Below are positions 1 through 9,264 of a stretch of 64,000 bases of DNA, one piece after another; position 1 is the first letter of the stretch, and every line of letters starts with the position of its first letter. This stretch comes from Arthrobacter sp. GMC3 (GTDB lineage Bacteria; Actinomycetota; Actinomycetes; Actinomycetales; Micrococcaceae). The stretch covers positions 431,083-495,082 of the forward strand of contig NZ_PJIO01000003.1 in assembly GCF_002929305.1 (NCBI RefSeq), read 5' to 3'. A program made the position numbers and the translations under genes. The notes beneath the pieces are model-generated. The model did no database searches. It saw only the letters and a program-made list of their open reading frames with translations, and was not told where the DNA came from.

Positions 1-179
1 AGCTGCAACAACGACGTGACAACCTCCACGTCCTTGATCTCCGGGACATTGCGCAAAGTGGAGGGCGCATTGCCCAACAATGCCGCCACCATGGCCTTGG
101 GAACTAAGTTCTTAGCACCGCGTACCTGGACGCGCCCCTTAAGTGGGACACCTCCACGGACCGTCAGAATCCTGCTCAT
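1..179 (-). CDS. murA: UDP-N-acetylglucosamine 1-carboxyvinyltransferase (MurA-like), N-terminal part, cut by window edge
   Basis: Only the first 59 codons are inside the window; the gene continues beyond position 1. Translation from the ATG at 179-177 gives MSRILTVRGGVPLKGRVQV followed by RGAKNLVPKAMVAALL. The GAKN segment near residue 20 matches the conserved N-terminus of EPSP-synthase-fold MurA enzymes, where its Lys and Asn contact UDP-GlcNAc. MurA adds enolpyruvate to UDP-GlcNAc, the first committed cytosolic step of peptidoglycan synthesis. A TAG stop lies two codons upstream in frame and AGGTGA precedes the ATG, fixing the start. AroA is the main alternative, but the GAKN motif favours MurA. 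It reads away from the neighbouring remnant. Confidence 0.8.
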   Translation of the reverse strand, partial: MSRILTVRGGVPLKGRVQVRGAKNLVPKAMVAALLGNAPSTLRNVPEIKDVEVVTSLLQ

Positions 180-576
180 CTTCACCTAATCCTTCGTTCC
201 ACCACCGGCCGCCGAATCTTCGCCGAGCCTCAGACAAGCATAGTTTCTCCCCTCTCGATGCCGAAATGGCGGTTCCCATACCGGCGCCACCGCAGGGTAG
301 CAAAGGCTGGGGTGGCGCGGAAGGAGGGCCCGGCGTCGCGGTTGGGCTGGGGATTTAGAAACGGACCTTTGCGGCCGATATTTCGGCCTCGACTCACCAC
401 TTCGGCCTCCGGATCCAGGGGCGACGTCGGTCCACTAAGGGTTCCTGCCCCCTCCACAGCGCCCGGGGCTGGCCGGTCTATCCACAATGGGTGCCAGCGT
501 CCCAGCGCACCCTGGCCAAACGCTGCACCATGGAGCCATGACCATGTTAGATTTGCCACCCTGACACAAACACCGC
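180..576. other. Non-coding stretch between murA and an AbiEi-like remnant
   Basis: About 400 bases hold no convincing gene; short open frames on both strands have no recognisable motif. It should contain the murA promoter. At 538 an ATG opens a frame reading MTMLDLPP and then a TGA, in phase with the remnant starting at 577. The intact homologue at 41856 begins MTMPRLILP, so this may be the decayed start of the same gene type. That link rests on a few residues. Confidence 0.4.
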
Positions 577-909
577 ATGCAAATCCAAGCAGTGCATGAG
601 CTGGCTGTGGGGCAAGCCGTATTTGCCAGGGAATCCGCGGCCGAGATCATGGGGTTGCCGGTCATCGGCTTTCCGGACTTTGAATGGAAAGAATTCAAAG
701 TTCTTGGCGAATTCGATGGCTTCGAGAAATACTCTGCTCAGCGCTTCCTCAAGGGCAAAACACCGTCCCAGGTGGTGGTTGAGGAGAAGCGGTGGGAGGA
801 CCGGCTGCGAGCGCTGGGCTATACCGTGGTTCGGTGGGTTTGGAGTGACCTGTGGGATCCACGCATCTTGGTGGACATGCTGCACATGGCAGGGTTGCCG
901 TCGGCGTAG
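577..909 (+). pseudogene. Truncated AbiEi/DUF559-type protein, C-terminal remnant
   Basis: The 110-residue frame matches only the C-terminal third of the intact protein at 41856-42887. Shared elements are the EFDG followed by KY (EFDGFEKY here, EFDGKGKY there), a basic/acidic helix (VVEEKRWEDRLRALGY against VLAEKAREDQIRAQGV), and then VVRWVWSDLWDP against FVRWEWAEMMNR. This is the endonuclease-like C-terminal fold seen in DUF559 and type IV TA AbiEi-family proteins. The N-terminal winged helix and middle region are absent, and no good ribosome site precedes the ATG. I read it as a decayed copy left by an internal deletion; expression of a short protein cannot be excluded. Confidence 0.55.
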
Positions 910-930
910 CGGCGCCGTCCTTCGCCGTTC

Positions 931-3900
931 TCACCGATTGGTGGCCCCGCCGGATTCAAACACGTCCCACATGGCCGCGTAGGCGCCTCTGCGCGTCAGC
1001 AATTCGGCATGGGAGCCGGTCTCCACGATGCGCCCGTTATCGAGCACCACGATCCTGTCCGCTGCCTGGGCTGTTTGCAGGCGGTGCGCGATGACCACCG
1101 TGGTACGGCCGTTGGCCAGTTGATGCATGGCGGCGGTGACCTTGGCCTCGGTGGCGAGGTCAAGGTTGGCTGTGGCCTCATCCAGCAGCAGGATGGCGGG
1201 GTTCACCAGTTCGGCCCGCGCCAGGGCGATGAGCTGGCGCTGCCCGGCGGACAGCGACCGGCCGCGTTCGGACAGCTCATGCCGGTAGCCGCCGTCGAGC
1301 GTGGCAATGAAGTCGTGGGCACCCACGGCGCGGGCGGCAGCTTCCACCGTGGCGTCGTCGGATTCGGGCCGCCCGTAGGCGATATTTTCTCGGATGGAAC
1401 CCGTGAATAGGAACGCCTCCTGCGGGACATAGCCCAGCTGGCGTCGGTACCCGGTGAGGTCCAGCCCGCGGAGGTCATCCCCGTCCGCACGGACACTTCC
1501 GGTGTCCGGGTCGTAGAAGCGGATCAACAGTTTCATCACAGTGGACTTGCCGGCCCCCGTCTCACCCACCAGCGCCACGGTCTCCCCCGGAGCGATCCGC
1601 AGTTCGAGTCCGCGGATGGCCTCGGGCGGTTTCTGCATGCCGACGTAGTCGGGCCCAAGTGTCCTAGGGTCCGCAGGACCGCGGAGGACCGGCCTGCCAC
1701 TGTGGTGGATCGGCTCGGTGGGATAGCTGAAGTGAACCCCGTCGAGGACCAGTTCACCGCTGAGCCGGCCCGGGGTCGCGGCCGCTGCTGCGTTCGGTGT
1801 CAACGTTTCGGTCCGCATAAGGTCGCCTATTCGCAGCACCGACACCCGGGTCTGCTGCCAGGCGTCGAATACCTGGGACAGTTGCTGAATAGGCGAGAAG
1901 AACATGTCGATGTAGAGCAGGAACGCGATCAAAGCGCCGGTGCTCAACGCTCCCCCGGTAACCATCCCGGCACCTACTCCAAGCACGATGGCGTCGGCGC
2001 CGTCGGCCAGAAACGCCACGAAGGGGAAATAGATTGCCACCAGGCGCTGGGCGGCCATGCGGGAGTTCAGGTAGCGGCGCCCAAACCCGCGGAATCGGTC
2101 AATGGTGATGGCCTCGTGAACGAACGCCTGGGACTCGCGCACACCTGCCAGGCTCTCCTGGAAGTCGGCATTGACGACGGCGATGCGCTCACGAGATTGG
2201 TCGTAGAGTTTCGCGGCACGGTGCCGGAACATCACTGTGCCAATGGCCAGCGGGACGACGACAATAAAAACGCACAGTGCCAGCTCCGCGTTGAAGATGA
2301 CAAGGGCGGTGCCGACGCCGGCGAATGTCACGAATGCGACCAGGGCCGATAGCAGGCCGTTTTCGATCAGGGACTCGAACTGGTCTACGTCGGTGGTCAT
2401 CCGGGTCATGATGCGCCCGGCCATTTCGCGCTCGTAGTAGTCAAGCGAGAGGCGCTGGAGCTGGGCCCAGATCCGGATCCGCAGGGAGAGCATGATCCGT
2501 TGCGCGGTCCTACCGGTGACGAAGGTTTCGCCGATCTCGATGAAGAGATCTGCAAGTGTGGCAACGAGGTAAATCCCCGAGGCAAGAAACAGGACCGACT
2601 CCAGACCCTCGCTGACGCCCTGGTCGATGCCCGTGCGCACCAAGACCGGTCCTATCAGGGATGCCCCGGCGTCTAGGACCACCAGTACTAGCCCCAGCAG
2701 GAGCGGGCGGCGGAATTCACCCAGCAGGGCCCACAAGCTGAAGCTCTTGTTGGGCCTGGTTTCCTTACTCAAGTCAACGGCCGCCGTGTCCCGCACGGGG
2801 CGCAAGGCGGCCACCCGGGCCAACAGTTCTGGGGTGGGAGCCAGATTTTGGCGCCAGCCGCCACCACCGCCACGTCCTAAACCGCCGCCCAGGCTGGGTG
2901 CGCCGATGGCGGGTGCCGCACCCGGGCTCGCCGACGCTTCCCGCGGATGCCCCCAGGCTGAGGCGGTAGTTCCCGAAGTGGGGCTAGGTCCGGCGTTTGC
3001 CTTCCGGCGCGCCGCGTAGGCGGCGATCTCCTCCAAGGCGGCTCCCTCCGACGGCGGCGCGTCGTCGGCGTCGAACCCTGTCAGTAGGGAGCGGTAGATT
3101 GCACTTGTTAGCAGCAACCGCTCGTGCGTGCCGGTCGCCACGATCTTGCCGCCGTCGAAGACGATGATCCGGTCCGCCAGGTGAAGGGAGGAGAGCCGAT
3201 GGGCCACCAGGAGCGTAGTCCGCCCACGCGTGGCCTCGCGCAGGCCCACATGAATGGCTTCCTCCGTCCTGGCATCCACTGCGCTTGTCGCATCGTCGAG
3301 GACCAGTATCCGGGGCTGGGCCACTATGGCCCGGGCCAGGGCTATCCGCTGGCGTTGTCCGCCGGAAAGGTTCAGCCCGCGCTCGCCGACCATGGTGTCG
3401 TACCCGGCGGGCAGCCCCAGGACAAAGTCGTGAGCCTGGCTGATCCGGGCCGCCGCCTCGATCTGCTCGTCGGTGGCTTCTGGACAGCCGTAGGCGATGT
3501 TGGCGCGCACAGTGTCGGAGAAGAGGAAACTATCCTCAAAAACGGAACCGATCCGGCGGCGCAAGGAGGCTAGGGCAAGGTCGCGGATATCGTGCCCGTC
3601 AACCAGCACCGCACCTTCTTGGGGGTCGTAGAACCGTGACACCAACAGGGTGGCGGTTGATTTGCCGCTGCCGCTGGGGCCCACCAGCGCCACGCGTTCC
3701 CCTGCGGCGATATGGAAACTGACCCCATCGAGCACTCTCGTGCCACCGGATGCGCCCGCGTAGGCGAACCGCACATTGCGAAACTCAATGTCACCGTCGA
3801 CATCGGCCAGCTCCAGCGCATTGGGGGCGTCGGCGATTGCCGGTTTGAGGTCAAGGAGTTGGAAGATCCGTTCCAGCCCGGCACGTGCCTGCTGCCCAAT

Positions 3901-4854
3901 AGTGAGCAGGCCGGCCAATTGTCTCGCCGGGGCCATCAGTGCCGCGACGTATGTGGAGAAAGCGAGGAAAGTGCCAAGGGTGATCGCCTGGTGCAGGACC
4001 AGGTAACCGCCGACGGCGAGCACCGCAACCTGCCCCAGCGACGGGATAGCTTGCAGCAGCGGCTGGTAGCGAGCTTGCAGGCGGGTGGCCCGCATTTGGG
4101 AGCCATACAGTTTGCCCGCCGATTCTGCTATCCGCTCGATCTCGTGCTGCTCCTGCCCAAAGGCCTTGACCACGCGGACACCGTTGACAACCTCGTCAAC
4201 GATTTGAACCACATCGCCTTCCCGCTGCTGGGCGTCCCAGGTGGCCGGGAAGATCCTCCATCGCATCCGGTAGGAGACAAATAGCAATGCCGGTGCCATG
4301 ATCAGGCTGATGACTGCCAGCAGAGGTGAAAGATACAGCATGACGGCGATGGACATGACCATCATGAGAATGTTGCCGCTCATGATGGGCAGGAAAGACA
4401 GCAGCCCCTGAACGAGCGCCGAATCCGAGTTTGCCCGCGCCACCAGCTGACCGGTGGGCATACTGTCCAGGTTGCCGGCGTCCATGGCCTGCAGGTGCCG
4501 GTGCATGTCATTGCGCAGGTCGTACTGCACGGCAAGTGCCACCCGGCCGCCACGGTAGCGACGCAAATAGGAAAACAAGAAGGTCGCAATGCCCAGGAAG
4601 ATCAGCAAGGCCAGCCATGGCCACAGCGGTGATCTGGGAATCAGGATGACGTTGTCCACGATTTGCCGGGTGACCAGCGGGACGATGGTTTGCGCCGTGC
4701 TGCCCAGAATCGCGGCGCCGAAGGACACGAGCATGTCGGCCCGGTGCCGCATCAGGTAGCCCCAAAGGCGCCGGACCCAGCCCCGTTGGGCCCCAGTTCT
4801 TCCTTGTTCGGAAGGGGATGCTGTGGCGGGGGTCCGGTCCCTGAGCTGCGTCAT
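931..4854 (-). CDS. Two-module ABC exporter (TMD-NBD-TMD-NBD in one chain)
   Basis: A 1307-residue type IV ABC exporter carrying two complete half-transporters. Module 1 has six membrane segments and an NBD with Walker A GPSGSGKS near residue 390, LSGGQ near 497 and Walker B LVLDDATS near 518. A Gly/Ala/Pro-rich linker of about 90 residues (roughly 620-710) follows. Module 2 has another TMD and NBD with Walker A GETGAGKS near 1098, signature LSAGQ near 1204 and Walker B LLLDEATA near 1222. Asp replaces the catalytic Glu in NBD1 and NBD2 carries LSAGQ, so one ATP site should be degenerate, as in BmrCD and TM287/288. The ATG at 4854 lies one base after the MarR stop, so the genes are co-transcribed and probably translationally coupled. 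Likely a lipid or drug exporter; substrate unknown. Confidence 0.9.
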   Translation of the reverse strand: MTQLRDRTPATASPSEQGRTGAQRGWVRRLWGYLMRHRADMLVSFGAAILGSTAQTIVPLVTRQIVDNVILIPRSPLWPWLALLIFLGIATFLFSYLRRYRGGRVALAVQYDLRNDMHRHLQAMDAGNLDSMPTGQLVARANSDSALVQGLLSFLPIMSGNILMMVMSIAVMLYLSPLLAVISLIMAPALLFVSYRMRWRIFPATWDAQQREGDVVQIVDEVVNGVRVVKAFGQEQHEIERIAESAGKLYGSQMRATRLQARYQPLLQAIPSLGQVAVLAVGGYLVLHQAITLGTFLAFSTYVAALMAPARQLAGLLTIGQQARAGLERIFQLLDLKPAIADAPNALELADVDGDIEFRNVRFAYAGASGGTRVLDGVSFHIAAGERVALVGPSGSGKSTATLLVSRFYDPQEGAVLVDGHDIRDLALASLRRRIGSVFEDSFLFSDTVRANIAYGCPEATDEQIEAAARISQAHDFVLGLPAGYDTMVGERGLNLSGGQRQRIALARAIVAQPRILVLDDATSAVDARTEEAIHVGLREATRGRTTLLVAHRLSSLHLADRIIVFDGGKIVATGTHERLLLTSAIYRSLLTGFDADDAPPSEGAALEEIAAYAARRKANAGPSPTSGTTASAWGHPREASASPGAAPAIGAPSLGGGLGRGGGGGWRQNLAPTPELLARVAALRPVRDTAAVDLSKETRPNKSFSLWALLGEFRRPLLLGLVLVVLDAGASLIGPVLVRTGIDQGVSEGLESVLFLASGIYLVATLADLFIEIGETFVTGRTAQRIMLSLRIRIWAQLQRLSLDYYEREMAGRIMTRMTTDVDQFESLIENGLLSALVAFVTFAGVGTALVIFNAELALCVFIVVVPLAIGTVMFRHRAAKLYDQSRERIAVVNADFQESLAGVRESQAFVHEAITIDRFRGFGRRYLNSRMAAQRLVAIYFPFVAFLADGADAIVLGVGAGMVTGGALSTGALIAFLLYIDMFFSPIQQLSQVFDAWQQTRVSVLRIGDLMRTETLTPNAAAAATPGRLSGELVLDGVHFSYPTEPIHHSGRPVLRGPADPRTLGPDYVGMQKPPEAIRGLELRIAPGETVALVGETGAGKSTVMKLLIRFYDPDTGSVRADGDDLRGLDLTGYRRQLGYVPQEAFLFTGSIRENIAYGRPESDDATVEAAARAVGAHDFIATLDGGYRHELSERGRSLSAGQRQLIALARAELVNPAILLLDEATANLDLATEAKVTAAMHQLANGRTTVVIAHRLQTAQAADRIVVLDNGRIVETGSHAELLTRRGAYAAMWDVFESGGATNR

Positions 4855-4855
4855 A

Positions 4856-5350
4856 TCAGCGCGGATCTGCCTGGCGTGTCTCTCCCGGTTCGACGCCGGT
4901 TGGACCCTTGCGGAGCTCGGCATACCGTGCCGTGACGGCGTCGTTGAGCAACCCCAACGTGTCAATCACGGACTCCGGATGCACTGTCTTGGCGGCGAGG
5001 CGGCGCAGTTCATCCGACATGGCAGTGTCGGCGCGCGTCAGAGCGTCCCAGCCCAATTCGGTCAGCCGCAGTCCTGAGGCTCGCAGGTCACCTGCAATGT
5101 CGCTGCGCACCAGAAATCCGCGCTCGCATAGGGAGGCAACGGCGGCGCTGACTGCCGGACGGCCAAGAGCAAGTCGCGACGCCACACGGGAGGCTATCTC
5201 GTCCCCGGCGGAAATGGCGGCCAGCACGCGGTAGTGGGGCAGGCTCAGCTCGCCGAGGGAGCGCTCCAGTATCCGGGACACGCGCACAAGCGCCCTGACC
5301 GCGGCCACTGCCGCATCAGGCTCACCGCGGAACTCCCGGCCTGTTGCCAT
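4856..5350 (-). CDS. MarR-family transcriptional regulator
   Basis: A 164-residue protein with the MarR winged-helix layout: an N-terminal dimerisation helix, then LPHYRVLAAISAGDEIASRV, a recognition region with RPAVSAAVASLCERGFLVR, and the wing and C-terminal helices ending near residue 140. It directly precedes the double ABC exporter with one base between stop and start, the usual arrangement for a local repressor of an efflux pump. A GTTCG-N5-CGAAC palindrome 20 bases upstream of its start would suit autoregulation. The inducing ligand cannot be inferred. Confidence 0.88.
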   Translation of the reverse strand: MATGREFRGEPDAAVAAVRALVRVSRILERSLGELSLPHYRVLAAISAGDEIASRVASRLALGRPAVSAAVASLCERGFLVRSDIAGDLRASGLRLTELGWDALTRADTAMSDELRRLAAKTVHPESVIDTLGLLNDAVTARYAELRKGPTGVEPGETRQADPR

Positions 5351-5370
5351 GATCCCAGCCTAAGCACTTT

Positions 5371-5385
5371 GTTCGGGTATCGAAC
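5371..5385. promoter_or_regulatory. Candidate MarR operator GTTCG-N5-CGAAC
   Basis: A perfect 5-bp inverted repeat with a 5-base spacer (GGTAT) sits 20 bases upstream of the MarR start, where a promoter would lie. Size and place fit a MarR dimer site that autoregulates the MarR-ABC operon. There is no second copy nearby to support it. Confidence 0.4.
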
Positions 5386-5641
5386 CAGTTTTTTGCTGTG
5401 AAGTTGCTGGCTGACCTTGTCCGCGTCAAGAGGAGATTGCCAGGGCCGGCGCCGTCGCATAACGAGTGTGCAACTTTCCCTAGTGCCCGTATCGTCTTCG
5501 CAGGGCTGGCGTTACTATGGGCGTACTGCTGCGGAGTGGCGTTTGTTGCGGCCAAGTGGGACTGGTCTTGATTGCAAGCTAACTTTCCTCGATCCCCTGG
5601 GGCGGGATGGGAACCCCTTGGAGTATCTAAGGCAGGTCATC

Positions 5642-6871
5642 ATGAAGGAATCTCGGCGGCACAATCTCGGCACAGCTTTTACTCTTGTCACTGTCCTACT
5701 GTTTGCCAGCGGGTGCACCATCAGCGGAGAAGCCGCCGACCCAAATTCCGCGGATCCGGACGGACCCGTATCCCTCCCCACACCCGGCACCACACCCACG
5801 CCCCCAGCCTCAGACATCATGGATTGGCCCCAACTGACCCAAACTGCGCGGTCCGGCGTGGCACGCATCGCGGTCACTGGTTGCGATAGCGCCGGAGTCG
5901 GCACCGGATTCCTGGTGGATCAGAGACACGTGGTCACCGCGGCCCACGTGCCGGAGGGTGCCGCTGGGATTACGGTGGGCGTGTTCGGGCAGGTCGTCAC
6001 GGCCACTATCGTCGGGCTCAACGCCACCGAGGACGTCGCCTTGCTCGAAACAGATCAGCCGCTCATGGGACACACCTTCGAGTTTGCCACCGAGGATCCG
6101 CCCGCTGCCACCGAAGTGGGCGTCCTTGGATATCCGCTTGGTGAAAATTTCACCTTCAACGCTGGCAGAATCAGCGGACTTGATCGCCAGAACTTGCCAG
6201 GATCCAACGGGCAGGGCCACTTCATCCAAACCGACACCCCGATCAACCCCGGCAACAGTGGTGGGCCGCTTGTAACAATCGACGGAAAAGTGGTTGGTAT
6301 CGTCAATTCCATTCGCACGGGCGTCTTCAACAACGGCACTGTGATCCGGCAAACGATTCAAGGAACCAACTACGCAGTTTCTGGTGCGTTTGCCAATACC
6401 CTCGTTCACCGCTGGTTGTCGAACCCCGAGCCCGTGCCACTTGTCACCTGTTCCAGCAACGCCCTTCCGACCGACAACCAGGTCGCAGTGCAGTTTGGCA
6501 CAGGCGACGAACGCGCCATCCAAGTCGCCCAGAGCCTACTCATCTACGCACAGGCGATCAACGGGGGCGCCTACGATCTGGCCTACCATGTGTTCACTCC
6601 CGAGGCACAGGCAGAACAGGGCGGCATAGATCACTGGAGCCAGGGCATGAGCACATCCTATTGGCACGACATCGGCATTATCGACATCACTAATAGCGAC
6701 ACTGGAGCGGTCACAGCGTACGTTGACTTGCAGACAACCCAGGACGCCGCGTACGGTCCGGACCGACAGCAAACCTGCTCCAACTGGCACATGGCGTACA
6801 CCATGGTGTGGGCGCAAGTCCTGTGGGAAATTGCCAAGGCGACCCCGACCCGGCCTGCGGACCCCTGCTGA
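5642..6871 (+). CDS. Lipoprotein trypsin-like serine protease (S1/S1C type)
   Basis: The ATG at 5642 gives a 409-residue protein with a signal peptide and lipobox LFASGC, so a membrane-anchored extracytoplasmic lipoprotein. A Pro/Thr/Asp-rich spacer follows, then a chymotrypsin fold with the full catalytic triad: His in VVTAAHV, Asp in EDVALLETD, and Ser in NPGNSGGPLV. The order and the NPGNSGGPL motif match HtrA/Deg-type and actinobacterial secreted trypsin-like proteases. No PDZ domain is visible. Instead a C-terminal segment of about 130 residues of unknown function contains two Cys residues. The frame is open upstream, but only this Met gives a signal peptide. It stands alone between the MarR-ABC operon and leuD. 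Confidence 0.87.
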   Translation: MKESRRHNLGTAFTLVTVLLFASGCTISGEAADPNSADPDGPVSLPTPGTTPTPPASDIMDWPQLTQTARSGVARIAVTGCDSAGVGTGFLVDQRHVVTAAHVPEGAAGITVGVFGQVVTATIVGLNATEDVALLETDQPLMGHTFEFATEDPPAATEVGVLGYPLGENFTFNAGRISGLDRQNLPGSNGQGHFIQTDTPINPGNSGGPLVTIDGKVVGIVNSIRTGVFNNGTVIRQTIQGTNYAVSGAFANTLVHRWLSNPEPVPLVTCSSNALPTDNQVAVQFGTGDERAIQVAQSLLIYAQAINGGAYDLAYHVFTPEAQAEQGGIDHWSQGMSTSYWHDIGIIDITNSDTGAVTAYVDLQTTQDAAYGPDRQQTCSNWHMAYTMVWAQVLWEIAKATPTRPADPC

Positions 6872-6936
6872 TTGTCGGTTGCACGAGTGCATCACGCTAG
6901 CGGTTTCTACATATCGGTGCCGTTGAAATACAAATA

Positions 6937-6966
6937 GCCGGCCCGCCCCAGAAGGGACAGGCCGGC
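6937..6966 (-). terminator. Terminator after leuD
   Basis: GCCGGCC and GGCCGGC pair as a 7-bp GC stem 17 bases after the leuD stop. On the minus strand the stem is followed by TATTTGTATTT. It probably ends leuCD transcription. Confidence 0.7.
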
Positions 6967-6983
6967 CTTAGCAACCAGAAAAA

Positions 6984-7583
6984 CTAGCTCTTGGCTGGGA
7001 GCGTGGTGGGCTTGAACGACGGACGCGTAGCCTCGAACGCGGTAATGGCCGGTTCGTCGCGCAGCGTCAGGCCGATGTCATCCAGCCCTTCAAGGAGGCG
7101 CCAGCGGGTGTAGTCGTCAATCTGGAAGGGTGCCACAACGGTTCCTGCGGTCACCATCTTGGCCACCAGGTCCACCGTAACCTCAGTGCCCGGAGCATTT
7201 TCCAGGACCTTCCAGATCAGCTCGATGTCATCCTGGGCAACCTCGGCGGCTACCAGGCCCTGCTTGCCGGAGTTGCCACGGAAAATGTCGGCAAAGCGGG
7301 AGGACAGCACGGCCTTGAAGCCGTAGTCCTTCAGTGCCCAAACGGCATGCTCGCGGGAGGAGCCAGTACCGAAATCGGCGCCGGCCACCAGCACCGAGCC
7401 AGCCTTGTACGGCTCCTGGTTGAGGATGAACTCTGGGTTCTTGCGCCAGCTGGAGAACAGGGCGTCCTCGAAGCCTGTGCGGGTGATGCGCTTCAGGTAG
7501 ACGGCCGGGATGATCTGGTCCGTGTCGACGTTGCTTTGGCGCAGCGGGACACCAATGCCGGTGTGGGTGGAGAACTTATCCAT
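6984..7583 (-). CDS. leuD: 3-isopropylmalate dehydratase small subunit
   Basis: The 199-residue protein starts [33 protein letters not shown] and contains [21 protein letters not shown], the swivelling-domain signature of the aconitase-family small subunit. With LeuC it isomerises 2-isopropylmalate to 3-isopropylmalate in leucine synthesis. Length is normal for bacterial LeuD. It follows leuC after 12 bases on the same strand, so the subunits are co-expressed, and a stem-loop terminator closes the operon. Confidence 0.97.
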   Translation of the reverse strand: MDKFSTHTGIGVPLRQSNVDTDQIIPAVYLKRITRTGFEDALFSSWRKNPEFILNQEPYKAGSVLVAGADFGTGSSREHAVWALKDYGFKAVLSSRFADIFRGNSGKQGLVAAEVAQDDIELIWKVLENAPGTEVTVDLVAKMVTAGTVVAPFQIDDYTRWRLLEGLDDIGLTLRDEPAITAFEATRPSFKPTTLPAKS

Positions 7584-7595
7584 GGTGTGAGCTCC

Positions 7596-9110
7596 TTACG
7601 CTACGTTGCTTGCGAAAACGGGTGCCAGGTCCGACGGCGAGCTGAGCGTGCCGCGGATGGCGGTGGCGGCGGCCACGACGGGTGAGACCAGGTGGGTGCG
7701 CCCGCCCTTGCCCTGGCGGCCCTCAAAGTTGCGGTTGGACGTTGAGGCGCAGCGCTCCCCCGGTTCCAGCTGGTCCGGGTTCATGCCCAGGCACATGGAG
7801 CAGCCTGCGAAGCGCCATTCGGCACCAAAGTCGGTGAACACCTTATCCAGGCCCTCGGCTTCGGCCTCCAGGCGGACCCTGGCGGAGCCCGGAACCACCA
7901 GCATGCGGATGTTCGGATCCTTTTCGCGTCCGCGGATGATGTCCGCGGCGGCGCGCAGGTCCTCGATGCGGGAGTTGGTGCAGGAGCCCAGGAAGACCGT
8001 GTCGACACGAATGTCCTTCATGGGCGTCCCAGCCTCCAGATCCATGTAGGTCAACGCACGCTCGGCCGCGGCCTTCGCGTTTTCGTCGCCGAAGTCCTCA
8101 GGGGAGGGAACCACGTCGTTCAGCGAGACTCCCTGCCCGGGGTTGGTGCCCCAGGTGACGAAGGGTTCGAGGGTATTGGCGTCCAGGAACACCTCGGCGT
8201 CGAATTCGGCGTCGTCCTCGGTGGTCAGCGACTTCCAGTAGTCGACGGCGGCGTCCCAGTCGGCGCCCTGAGGTGCGTGCGGGCGGGTCTTGAGGAACTC
8301 GAAGGTGGTCTCATCCGGGGCGATCATTCCGGCGCGGGCGCCAGCCTCGATGGACATGTTGCAGACGGTCATGCGGGCATCCATCGACAGCTCGCGGATG
8401 GCCGAGCCACGGTATTCAAGCACGTAGCCCTGACCCCCGCCGGTGCCAATCTTGGCAATGATGGCCAAGATGATGTCCTTGGAGGTTACGCCAGGACGCA
8501 GGCTGCCTTCGACGTTGATGGCCATGGTCTTGAACGGCTTCAGAGGAAGGGTTTGGGTGGCCATGACATGCTCCACCTCGGAGGTGCCAATGCCGAACGC
8601 CAGGGCGCCCACAGCACCGTGGGTAGAGGTGTGCGAGTCTCCGCAAACCACCGTCATGCCTGGCTGGGTGAGGCCCAGCTGGGGTCCGACCACGTGGACA
8701 ATGCCCTGTTCGGCGTCGCCCAAGGAGTGCAGGCGGACACCGAATTCGGCGCAGTTGTTGCGTAGCGTCTGGATCTGGGTGCGGCTGGTCAGATCGGCGA
8801 TGGGCTTATCGATGGCCAGCGTGGGGGTGTTGTGATCTTCCGTGGCGATGGTCAAATCGGGGCGGCGCAGAGGGCGTCCGGCCAGCCGCAGACCTTCGAA
8901 GGCCTGCGGTGAGGTGACCTCGTGGATGAGGTGAAGGTCGATGTACAGCAAATCGGGCTGGGCAGCATCGCCGTCGCCCTCGCCTTGCTTGACAACATGG
9001 TCGCGCCATACTTTTTCGGCCAGCGTCTTTGCGGTCTTTCGCGCAGTCGTGGTGGAAACTGTCGGCGCCTGTGCTGAGTCGTGCGCGTCGGGTGTGGTTG
9101 CCTCGGTCAC
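7596..9110 (-). CDS. leuC: 3-isopropylmalate dehydratase large subunit
   Basis: A 504-residue aconitase-fold protein that should bind the catalytic [4Fe-4S] cluster through Cys in LGSCTNSR (about residue 377) and CSMC (about 437-440). [12 protein letters not shown] and [10 protein letters not shown] are family signatures. The start is GTG at 9110 with AAGGGAGC eight bases upstream. The conserved part begins only near residue 27 (KTLAEKVW), so there is a polar Thr/Ala-rich N-terminal extension of about 26 residues compared with E. coli LeuC. Divergent to ndgR, with a shared palindrome in the gap; leuD follows. Confidence 0.97.
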   Translation of the reverse strand: MTEATTPDAHDSAQAPTVSTTTARKTAKTLAEKVWRDHVVKQGEGDGDAAQPDLLYIDLHLIHEVTSPQAFEGLRLAGRPLRRPDLTIATEDHNTPTLAIDKPIADLTSRTQIQTLRNNCAEFGVRLHSLGDAEQGIVHVVGPQLGLTQPGMTVVCGDSHTSTHGAVGALAFGIGTSEVEHVMATQTLPLKPFKTMAINVEGSLRPGVTSKDIILAIIAKIGTGGGQGYVLEYRGSAIRELSMDARMTVCNMSIEAGARAGMIAPDETTFEFLKTRPHAPQGADWDAAVDYWKSLTTEDDAEFDAEVFLDANTLEPFVTWGTNPGQGVSLNDVVPSPEDFGDENAKAAAERALTYMDLEAGTPMKDIRVDTVFLGSCTNSRIEDLRAAADIIRGREKDPNIRMLVVPGSARVRLEAEAEGLDKVFTDFGAEWRFAGCSMCLGMNPDQLEPGERCASTSNRNFEGRQGKGGRTHLVSPVVAAATAIRGTLSSPSDLAPVFASNVA

Positions 9111-9132
9111 GGTCAGCTCCCTTCATCTGATG

Positions 9133-9171
9133 AAATGCCCGCCCGCCGTAGAATTAACGGAACGGGCATTT
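9133..9171 (-). promoter_or_regulatory. Stem-loop in the leuC leader
   Basis: AAATGCCCG and CGGGCATTT pair over 9 bp with a 21-base loop, directly upstream of the leuC ribosome site. A second palindrome, TTCATC-T-GATGAA (9122-9134), abuts the Shine-Dalgarno. The place suits translational or attenuation control, but no strong T-run follows, so the role is a guess. Confidence 0.35.
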
Positions 9172-9234
9172 GGTGGTTTGTCTACCCCCACTGTTCCAGC
9201 CTCGCCAGCATAGAAGCTAGCCTGCCGATTTGCA

Positions 9235-9249
9235 TCTCACATAATGAGA
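9235..9249. promoter_or_regulatory. Candidate NdgR operator TCTCA-N5-TGAGA between leuC and ndgR
   Basis: A perfect 5-bp inverted repeat 16 bases upstream of the ndgR start, in the divergent region. The wider string ATCTCA-N5-TGAGACGTC recurs exactly upstream of leuB at 22003-22022. In Streptomyces and Corynebacterium, NdgR/LtbR orthologues control leuCD and leuB, so this is the natural binding site. Confidence 0.65.
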
Positions 9250-9264
9250 CGTCAATATCATTAC

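Noticed and set aside
1..4854. The exporter as two genes fused by a frameshift or assembly error
   Set aside because: The frame is open throughout, the Gly/Ala-rich linker reads as a natural spacer, and complementary changes in the two NBDs fit one asymmetric protein.
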